Below are positions 24,501 to 35,200 of a stretch of DNA of 64,000 nucleotides, piece by piece; position 1 is the first letter of the stretch; every line of letters starts with the position of its first letter. Position numbers and translations under genes: made by a program. The notes beneath the pieces are model-generated. The model saw nothing but the letters and a program-made list of their open reading frames with translations, was not told the DNA's origin and ran no database searches. The stretch is from Agelaius tricolor. Taxonomy: Eukaryota; Chordata; Aves; Passeriformes; Icteridae. The stretch spans positions 8,742,418 through 8,806,417 of the forward strand of contig JALJCS010000028.1 in assembly GCA_023055355.1 (NCBI GenBank). The letters run 5' to 3'.

Positions 24501-27500
24501 GGGCGACACGGGGATTGCCTCTTAATTACTGTAATTGCTTGCTGATCAAAAAAACCCAAAAAAAACCAACAAAAACAAGCAGGCTGCAGCCTTCCAGGTG
24601 GATTTCAGGGGTGTTCCTACTTCTTCGGGCAGAAATGTCTCGGTGACATGTTTAATATGAAAGGTACACACGGGCTTATCGTGCTGGCATCTGCTCCTTT
24701 AAAGGGAAAAAAGGAGCCTGGCAGGGAGAATGGGGCTGCTGAGTTTTCTCTTATGCATTTATGGCACTGTTCCTATAGAGATGGAATCTGCAGAAGGTTT
24801 CTCTATTTAGGGTTTGGTTTGTTGTCTTTTTTTTTTTTTTTAAATCTCTTGATTTGGCTTCCAGTTCTTTCCTATAAACAGGATTTTTAAACTTTCTTTA
24901 CGAGTGGCAAAGTGGGCTGGCTAATGGAGCCTGCAGTTAATGAGTTTGTCTCCAGGTTGAGTAAATGAGGTTTTGCAGGCCGTTTACTTAAAGGCTTTGT
25001 TGTTAATATCGGGCTAATTAGCTGTCAGTAATACCCAGCTCCATCCTAAACCTGCTCTCCCTGCGCAGCCAGAGCAGCTCTGTGAGGCTGATCCTGCTCC
25101 AAGCACCAGCCCAGCTGAGCCTCTGCCAGGGCTGGCTTCCCCCTGACCGTGCAGGGAATCTCCGAGGGCAGCACTTTGTCCTGGAGCCCCCTCCAGCCAC
25201 ACTCCTCACATTCTGCTTTGCAGGGATCCTTTGTGGGGGCCTGTCCTGCCTCCTGACTGCACACAACGTTCCTGGTCCTGCCCTCCTGGTGCCCAGAGCG
25301 TGCTCTGGAGGCAGAATCCTCTGAGAGGACCTTGAGTGCTGGTTTCACTATAGAAAATACTAAATCCTCTCTCTGGTGTAACCCTCTCCTGCCCATCAAC
25401 TCTTTCATAGCAGCAGAAATGCCTCAGATTTTGCTGGGAACCCTTCAAACGGCTCCTCCTTCTGTTTTCTTTGATTTTTTTCCCATCTGCTCTATTCCTG
25501 TTATCCCTGAAATGTTTCTGGTGGCTGTGCAGGTGAGTTCCAGGTGATGCTTCCACAGGTTCATGAACAGATTCGTTCCATCAGGCACGAGGCCCCTGGG
25601 ACCCACATTACATTTTATATTATATATTTATGTATTATGTTTCTATTTTGCTGAGGTTGTGCCCCTGGTGATTCCAAGTTTGTGGTTGAGAGCTGAGTGC
25701 AGGGAACAGAACCTGTGGGGCCTGGCTGGGAATGGGCTGAACTTCACCCAAACCAAGGGATTGCTTTGGATTCATCCTGAAAAGGCGCCTGGGCTGGCTC
25801 AGGTGGATGTTTTTGGCATGGGGTCAAGGGATGTCATTCTGTTCCTTTCCTTTGGCCTTCCCACCTTGATTTTTGTGGGCTGAGGAGCCCTGGCTTTGCA
25901 GGAAGCACTCAGGATCTGAATCCTGCCTTCAGGGATTCCCCCAGCTTTTTAACAGAGGGGTTCCCAGGAAGCCCTGAATAAAGCCAAGTTTTGTTTTCCA
26001 CTCCCACTCTGAGGTGAGACAGAATGGAAATTCGGAGCTGGGCCTTTTGCTGATCTCCCAATTTTTTATTAAATCCTTGGGGAGCTCCCAGAGCTGTGCA
26101 GGAATTTTAGGCCAGTCTGTGCTGAGTTCATTGGAAGGGTGAGGAGCTGAGGTTTGTGTGCTCTGTGCTGTGACAAGGGGGTGACAGGAGGGGCTGTGCC
26201 CCAGGGTTTGTGTCCTAACCCCCAGCAGTGGCAGCTCCCATCCTCCTGTGGCTCCAGAATGAGTGTGCCATGGATGCCATGGGGAAAACACAGTCCCTGT
26301 GTTCCCAGCTCTGCTCCAGCTTGTGTGGGAACCATTCCCAGATGGGATGGGCCCTCATGGGATTTGGGAGCTGCTGCTCTGGGTGGTGCTGGGCACTGGG
26401 GGACTCTGGCTGGGGCCCAGAGGGCACTTTGGGATTTGGGATGGGAAGGGAGGCCAGGGCTGCCCGGAATCCAGGATCCCACCAGCCCCGTGTGTCCTGC
26501 TGGAGGAGCCAGGGCTGCAGCATCTCCTGGGACCCCTTCTCCTGCAGCCTGGTGGTCCTGGGCCTCCTGGAGGTGCTGCTGCTGCTGCACCTCCTGCATC
26601 CCTGGGGTGGGGATGGGCTCCAGGCAGGATCTGCCCCTCTCCATCCCACACTGGGAGCATCTCCCCTGTCAGGACCTGCCCCTCTCCATCCCACACTGGA
26701 AGGGGAGCAGCTCTGGCTCAGGCACAGCTGGACTGGATCTGGAAGAGCCTTTGGAAGAGGAGCTTTTGGAAGGGGAGCCCTTGGAAGGGGAGCCCTTGGA
26801 AGAGGAACCCTTGGAAGGGGAGCCCTTGGAAGGGGAGCCTTTGGAAGGGGAGCCTTTGGAAGGGGAGCCTTTGGAAGAGGAGTCTGTGCAGGAGGAGCCT
26901 TTGGAAGGGGATGCTCTGGAAGAGGAGTCTTTGGAAGGGGAGCCTGTGGAAGGGGAGCCTGTGGAAGGGGAGCCTGTGGAAGGGGAGCCTGTGCAAGAAG
27001 AGCCTTTGGAAGAGGAGCCTGTGCAAGAGGAGCCTGTGGAAGGGGAGCCTGTGCAAGAGGAGCCTGTGCAAGAGGAGCCTGTGGAGAGGAGCCTGTGGAA
27101 GGGGAGACTCTGGAAGGGGAGCCTGTGCAAGAGGAGCCTGTGGAGAGGAGCTCTGGAGCAGGAGCAGTGACCCCGTGGCTCCGCTGGCGCTGCCGTGGCC
27201 GCTCCTGGCGTGCTGAGGGAGCAGAGGCAGCCAAGGCCATCCCTGCTGCTCCCTGGCTGAGTGAGAAAACACCTGTGGGGCTGGAAACCCTCCCAGAGGG
27301 GGAAGCAGCCTCCATGGCTGCCCTGGCCCCTCCCCAGAGCCCGCTCTGGAGATCAAAGGGGAGCCCTGGCTGGGGAAACGGGGCCCTGCCCAGCAGAGCA
27401 GAACGTTCTGGAGCCAGGGCTGGCAGGGCAGGGCAGGGGGATGTGGTTCCCCAGTGAATGGAAGCTCCCCTGCCTGGCTGCAGAGCTCCTTCCCCAGCGC

Positions 27501-29184
27501 CTCGAGGCTGGAACTCAGCTGGAGAAGGGAAAATTGGGAAGAGCGTTCAGTTCCTGCTGCTGGAGCAGCTGGGAAATCCCTCTGGTGGGAGAGCAGGATG
27601 GATGGAGGGCTGGAAAACACACCTAGGGAAGGCTCTGGGGCTCTCACCCTGGATGGGGATGAGCTCACAGGCTGCTGCTGCCATCCTCCTGTCTGTGCTG
27701 CTGGGGACCATTGAAACCAAAACAAGATCTCTGCTTAACAGAGGAGCCCAGGACCAGAGCTGGACTGCAGCTGAGCAGCTCAGGCCCAGCCTCTGTCTGT
27801 CTGTCCCTCTCCTTGGGGGGGGGACATCCATGCTGGTGGCTTTGGCAGCTCTCCAGTTAGGCCAGGGGAAGAAATGAGGTTTTGGCCTTGTTCTTGCTGG
27901 CAGCATCACTGCTCCCAAAGTCAGGCTGCTGAACGTGGCTGGGCTGGGCACAGGAGGCAAAACCCCTGAGGCTGCTGACCCAGCCCTGGGCTCTGGGCTG
28001 AGCTGGGTTTGCTGCAGGTCCTTGGGGATGAATAAAGGGAACCTTGGCCTGTCATGGTTTGTGGTAGGCCAGGAGGGGAGGATGGACGGGCTGGGTGCTC
28101 CTGCCTTGTCTGGGAGAGCCTGGGCAGGATGAGGCTGTGCAGGGCAGTGTCCTTGGCTGTGCAGGAGCTGCGTGCCCAGGAGCTGCCCTGGCCGTGCCAG
28201 GGATGGGAGGCTGGGCTGGGCTGCTCAGGGGGATGTGCTGGGGCTGCAGAGGCCCAGCAGATCCTGGCCTGGCTCTCCCGGCCTCCCCGGGGCTGTGCCA
28301 GAGTCCATTTCACACCTGGCGGCCGCGGGAGCTTTGGCAGATCAGTCTCCAGCATTACCCCGGTAATGACAAAAGCAGACAGCAAAGCTCCAGCAAAGCT
28401 GGAATTACTGCTGGCTGAGTCATGTGAAATCTTCCAAGTTTTAAGCGTGGAAATCCAGCCTTTCCCTGGATTCCTCCTTCCTATCAGCCACCCCCATTGT
28501 CCCTCCCCTCCCTGCACCTGAAATCTGCTCTGCGGCTGATCCGATGGAGTTTATGGTAATTAAGTGTTATTAAATCCCCTCCCCCTCCCTTTTCTTTGCT
28601 CTAATGACACAGCTGTGGGGGGAGAAGAAAAAAAAAATCCAGTGTTTTTCTAAATCAGGTCTGTGGCTTTGCTCCTGAGACCTTTGGGTAAGAGCATCAG
28701 GAGGGAGCTGAAACAGGGAGCTCCTGCATCCCTGGGGGAGGAGGAGGAGGAGGAGGAGGGAATCCTCCCTGCTGGGAAGGAGACCTGGACGGGAATTCTG
28801 CCCTTTCCTCCTTCCCCTGCTGCTTCCAGGGCTGTCCTGCAGGTCTGGGATGGGGTTAAGGGAGCAGGGCTGTTCCCAGAGCAGCCCCTGCCCTTCCCTT
28901 GGGCTCTGGGTTTTGGGGCTGGGGGACCCAGGGCAGGGTGGGGACGCAGCTCCTGATCCCAGCAGGGCTGGGAGCTGCCCAGGGAGGCAGCAGGGTGCAG
29001 ATGTGGGTCACTGGGGCACAGGCTGAGGCTGCAGGGCACCCACAGTGCTGTGTGAGGAGAGCCTGGCCCTGCTGGAGGGCTGAGCTGAGCTGGAGTCATT
29101 GGAGTCATTTGCTCTCTGCTCTTGGCAGCCAGGGATGCAGCCCTTGGGTTTTGAGATGTTGTGCAGCTCAGATTATTATTGTTG

Positions 29185-29234
<50 letters not shown>

Positions 29235-32200
29235 TCAATCACTATAATTACGGTCATCATTATTGTTATTATCGTTACTCATTGTTATTTATTTTTCTAT
29301 TTTATTGTTGTTATAATTCATTATTATTATTGGGATGATGATGAGATGGTGATTGATTTTATGATGATGAGATGATGATGACAATGGCGATATGATGATG
29401 ATATGATGATGATGATATGATGACAATGATGAGATGATGATGATGATATGATGACGATGATGATATGATGGCAATGATGATATGATGATGATGATGATGA
29501 TGTTTCCCCCCATATTCTGGGGAGGGGGTGGTGGTTTCATTCCAACCTGTGCAAGGTTTCTGCCCCAGAGGCCGAGCCCCGTGGGTTGGGTGTCAGACCA
29601 GGGCACAGCAGTCCCTGGGCTGCCTCATTTCTCAGCCCCTGTGTGTCCTGGGCTGGTTCTGGCTGCCCACTCTGACCTTTCCTGATGGGAGCCCCTCTCT
29701 CAGCCCCCCAGCAGCATTTCCAGTGCCATGCTGGGACAGGTGCCACCCCTGTGAGCCCTGCAGCAGGAACTGGGGCACACAGGAGGGTGGCCGTGTCACC
29801 CCCCCAGCCCCTCAGTGCTCCTGTGAGTGCCAGCCCTGCCACCCCCCTTCCCTGTGCCTGGGAGTTCCTCTCTGAGTAATGAAAAGGCTTTGCCTGTGGG
29901 AAAGATCCAAGATAAAATAGTGTTGGAGCAGCCAAGGCAGAGAGCAGTAATTACTGAGAGCTGTGCTTACAGTAAACACAAAACCCCTGTGGTTTTCCCT
30001 GCCTGGCTGCCAGGCTGGGATCCCTCGGGCACTCCATGGGCAGGGAGGGGCTCTGGGAGCCCCCAGGGTGCAGAGGGGACGCAGCCTGCTCTGAGGTGTC
30101 CCCCTGAGGGCTGGGCAGGGGGATGGCAGCACCGTCCCCTGGGGCTGGGGCAGCACTGCCAGGCCTTGCTCTGATGAATTCTCAATTACCAACAGGCTTA
30201 CAAGGTCTTACAAGGAAAGAATTCCCCCAAATTCTCAGAATCCCCCAAATTCTCAGAATCCCCAGGCTGGGAGAGATCCTCAAGACCATTGAGTCCAGCT
30301 CAGCCCCAACCCCTCAACTAAACCTTGGCACCCTGGACTCCTTTGGGATGGGTCTGGGAGATGTCCCTAAGCCCTGGAGTTGTTTGGGATGGGTTTGGGA
30401 GATGTCCCTGAGCCCTGGACTCCTTTGGGATGGGTTTGGGAGATGTCCCTGAGCCCTGGACTTGTTTGGGATGGATCTGGGAGATGTCCCTGAGCCCTGG
30501 ACCCCTTTGGGATGGATCTGGAAGATGTCCTTGAGCCCTGCACTCATTTGGGATGGGTTTGGGAGATGTTCTTGAGCTCTGGACTCATTTGGGATGGATC
30601 TGGAAGATGTCCTTGAGCCCTGGACTCCTTTGGGATGGGTCTGGGAGATGTTCCTGAGTCCTGGTCTCATTCCAGAACTTTACCACCCTTTCTGTACAAA
30701 CCTTCTTCCCAACATCCCACCTGAATTCCCCTTGGTGCAGCCCAGCACATCCCCTCTGGTATTTGCCATCAATACCAGGATGTGACCCCCAGCTTTCCTG
30801 CAGCCAGACCCTGGCTCCCAGCTGCCCTGCTTGCCCAGGCTGAGCGTGTCTGTGTGTCTGTCTGTCCCCAGAGACGTCGCAGACGCCGGCGCTGGAGGAG
30901 GTGGCGCAGATGACCCCCGAGGAGCACTACAGGCGCATGATGTCCGCCCTCAACGAGCACGGCTCCTTCGAGGAGCAGCAGCAGCAGCAGCAGCGCCTCT
31001 TCCAGCTGGCCAACAGCATGGCAGTGCCCAGCCACGGGGGTAGGGACAGACAGCAGGGGCACCGGGCTCTGCTGCCATGGGCGTGGGATGGGGCTGGGCC
31101 GAGCCATGGGCTTGTGTTGGGATGGCTCTGGGGGATGTTCCTGAGCCCTGGATGGGTCTGGGGGATGTTCCTGAGCTCTGGAGTTGTGTTGGGATGGGTC
31201 TGGGAGATGATCCTGAGCCCTGGATGGGTCTGGGAGATGTTCGTGAGCTCTGGAGTGGTCTGGGGGATGTTCCTGAGCTCTGGACTCCTTTGGAATGGGT
31301 CTGGGAGATGTTTCTGAGCCCTGGATGGGTCTGGGATGGGTTTGGGAGATGCTCCTGAGTCCTGGAGTTGTCAGGGATGGATTTGGGAGATGTTCCTGAG
31401 CCCTGGAGTTGTCTGGGATGGATCTGGAGATGTTCCTGAGCTCTGGACTCCTCTGGGATGGGTTTGGGACATGGCCCCGAGCCCTGGACTTGTTTGGGAG
31501 ATGTTCCTGAGCTCTGGACTCCTTTGGAATGGGTTTGGGAGATGTTCCTGAGCTCTGGACTCCTCTGGGATGGGTTTGGGAGATGTTCCTGAGCCCTGGA
31601 CTCCTTTGGAATGGGTTTGGGAGATGTTCCTGAGCCCTGGAGTTGTTTGGGATGGAGATGGCCCTGAGCCCTGGACTCCTTTGGGATGGGTCTGGGAGAT
31701 ATTTTGGAGGGAGCTGCATCCAGCACGTCCTGGGCTGTGCCTAAAGGGGGCACCAGGAGGTTGCAGGATCATGAGCATCCCTGCCCAGGTGGAGCATCCC
31801 TGCCCAGGTAGAGAGCATCCCTGCCCAGGTAGAGAGCATCCCTGCCCAGGTAGAGCACATCCCTGCCCAGGTAGAGCATCCCTGCCCAGGTAAAACATCC
31901 CTGCCCAGGTAGAGAGCAGGGCTGGCATGTCCTGCCTGCCTCAGGAGCAGCAGCAGCCCCAGCAGAGCATCCCTGGAGCTGCAGGAGGATCTCTGCTCCC
32001 AGTGTGAATCCCCAGGGCTCCTTGTTAGGTTAATGAAGAGGCTGTCTTCTTTTCCACTCTGTTTGATTTGATTGGCTTCTCTGGGGGCAGGAAGGGAATG
32101 CTGTGGAGGAAGGATTTGCTTATCAGCAAAGGCACAAACACAAACCTGCCCCGGCCCTGTGGGGAGGGGGCAGCAGCTGGGGCTGGGCCAGGCTGTGCCA

Positions 32201-35200
32201 GGCACTGCAGAGCCCCTGCAAGCTCAGCTCTGGTGGCAGAGGGGCAGAGCTGTGTGCCACAGGGCTGGGATGGCACGTGGGAACACGCACAGAGGGAGGG
32301 ACAGCGGGTGACAAAAGAGGGGCACTGAATATTCAGCCCTGACTGGAGCCTGGCAAGGCTTGGGCACAGCACAGAGCCTGGGGTGGCACCAGGGCTGGGA
32401 CAGACTGGCCCTGGGTGGCTGCTGGCCATGGGGACGTGTCCATCCCTCCAGTGTGTGCTGGGGGACAGCTGGGTCACCCCCTGCCCCCAGAATAACCAGA
32501 GGAGCTCATTACCTTGGGAGCCTGGCGTGTTTTGATGGGGATGATTGAATTCCCTCAGCAGCGTTTGTCAGGGGGGTCACGCTGGGCTTTGGGGTGGGCA
32601 GGGGGGACGAGGAGCCTGCACAGGCAGACTGGCTCGGGGAGCACTGACAAGACAAAACTTGGTGTATTTTTGGATTGCCTCCACACCACAGGGCTCTGCT
32701 TGGGCTATAAATTATTAGTGCCAGTACAAAGCGCAGTTTATCTGCGGGCTCACACGGAGGCACCAATAACATTAATAATTTAAAAAATGTTAATAATTTA
32801 GAAATCTTTTTTTTTTTTTTTTAATTGCTTTCCAGCCCCCCCCTCCCCTCCCCTCCTCCGCCCCCGTTCTCCCAGTGGCATTCATCCCACATTCTGAATT
32901 CAGTCTGTCTCCGTGCCTGGAACCTCCATCCGCCAGCGTCCCTCTGTCAATCAATCTGATTTCCCAACTGTCAGAGTGGGATTGTAAATAACAGATCCTC
33001 GGGGGGGCCGGGCAGCAGGGAGGGGGCAGGCAGGGGAGAGGGGGTGTGAGCGGGGGTTGTTGCGGTCACTCAGGATCAATGCAGCTCCTGGAGCTGGCTG
33101 CACGCCAGCCCTCTAAATTACAGCCGCCGTGGCAATCAGGAGTGACCTGGGCTTTTCAGATAATTAATTTATAAACATTGCAAGGTTGCACGGTCTGCCT
33201 GGCTCGGCGAATTCTCGGGGTTTTTTTTTTCCTGTCATCTGATGGTGTTTGGCTGTTCCCTGCATGCTCGTGCAGTTCAGAATGGTTTCAGTGTTTGTCC
33301 CCCTGTCAGGGCAGGAATGTGGGCAGGAATGGGGGCACTGCTGTCCCCCTGTCTGGGGCAGGAATGGGGGCAGGAATTGGGGCACTGCTGTCCCCCTGTC
33401 AGGGCAGGAATGGGGGCAGGAATGGGGGCACTGCTGTCCCCCTGTCTGGGGCAGGAATGGGGGCAGGAATTGGGGCACTGCTGTCCCCCTGTCAGGGCAG
33501 GAATTGGGGTACTGCTGTCCCCCTGTCAGGGCAGGAATGTGGGCAGGAATGGGGGCACTGCTGTCCCCCTGTCAGGGCAGGAATGTGGGCAGGAATTGGG
33601 GCACTGCTGTCCCCCTGTCAGGGCAGGAATGGGGGCAGGAATGGGGGCACTGCTGTCCCCCTGTCTGGGGCAGGAATGTGGGCAGGAATGGGGGCACTGC
33701 TGTCCCCCTGTCAGGGCAGGAATGTGGGCAGGAATTGGGGCACTGCTGTCCCCCTGTCAGGGCAGGAATGGGGGCAGGAATGGGGGCACTGCTGTCCCCC
33801 TGTCAGGGCAGGAATTGGGGCACTGCTGTCCCCCTTGCTGCCAGCACAAACAGCAGCTGTGGGAACGCTCTCAGCCCAGCACGGGGCTCCAGCCCTGAGC
33901 ATCACCCTGGTGTTTGATCTGTGATTGATGGAGCTCAGGCTGGGCTGGGCACATCGTGGTGCCAGGAGAGGTGGCTGGGATGAGCAGAACTGAGGGAGAA
34001 GAGCCTGGTGGGGAAAAGGGAGACACAGAGATGGGAAGTGTGGCATTACCTGGGTTTGCAGTGCTCCTGCAGCTTGACAGACCAGCTGTGGGAAGAGGTG
34101 GGTGTGCTGCTGGGTATGAGGGCTTTGAGGGTCCGTGCTGGAGGTGATCCTGCCCAGGGTGTGCTTGGCGAGGTGAATCTGCCCCTGCTCCTCTCCCCAG
34201 CTGTGGTTTCCTGTGGCAGGGTGAGGGTGTGAGGGAGGTTTCCTCTGCGGGGATGTTTCCTGTGCACCAGGAAAGGGCAGCAGAGGCTCTGGGGTGGGAT
34301 GTGAGCTGTGTGCAGGGGGATTCACACAGATATCAGCACTGAGGGACTCCTGGTGCTCCCTGGGAGAGAGCAGCCCCCTGGGAAAGCCTCAGTGTGCCTG
34401 GCCCAGGTGTCCATGTCACTCGTTGTTCCCTGAGGCCAGGGCAGGGCACCTGGGCTGTCCCTGCATCACCTGCCCCTCCCTGGGGCTCCTTGGCCGTGGG
34501 CATGTGTGATTGTGGCCTTGCCTGCTCTGTCCATCCCAGGGCACCGTGGGGCCTGCACTGAGCCCTCCAGGGGTGTCACTGCACAGGTGTCACAGACAGG
34601 GCGACATGGGTGTCACAGGCAAGGTGACACAGTTATCACAGGCAGGGTGTCACAGGCAGGGTGACACAGGTGTCACAGGCTGGGTGACACAGGTGTCAGG
34701 GGCAGGGTGTCACGGACAGGGTGACACAGTTATCACAGGCTGGCTGTCACAGGCAGGGTGACACATGTGACAGTGCTGCCATGGTCCCAGGGCAGTGCAG
34801 GCTGAACAAGGGCTGTGTTTCCTTCTCACCTGCAGCTGTCCCCAGGCACTGCTCGGGCTGGGAGGGGGGTCCCGTTCTGTACCCCACGCTCAGCTGCTCG
34901 GGGCCCAGCCCTGCCCCGTCCTGGGCGGGTTCAGCGCTGCAGAGCCCACGGGGGTCCCGGGCACAGAGAGCCCCGGTAGCCCCGGCGGGAGCGGGGCAGG
35001 TGCGAGCGCGGCTCCGCTCGGGACCGGCCGGGAGAGGGAGTGCGGGGAATGCCTCGCTCTGCTCCCGCTCTGCTCGCTTCCATCCATCCCTCCTTCCATC
35101 CTTCCCTCCCTTTTTTCCGCTCCTTCCCTGCCTCCCTCCCTCCGGCAGGAAGGCAATTAAGCCGCAAATCCACCCCCCTGCCGTAGTTGCACAATTTCCT

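Larger units (their letters stand above)
24332..30871 (+). other. SAMD11 intron between E3 and E4 (6.5 kb)
   Basis: No coding exon found. It contains possible regulatory blocks (24890-25040, 28300-28620), the 18-bp array 26740-27165, microsatellites 29183-29505, and a CR1 copy split by a 41-bp array (30265-30770). The remainder is GC-rich unique intron. Confidence 0.8.

Noticed and set aside
26154..27170. 338-residue open frame with Glu-Pro-Leu-Glu-Gly repeats
   Set aside because: It is the 18-bp minisatellite read in one frame. The non-repeat ends have no family resemblance and long frames exist on both strands of the same array.
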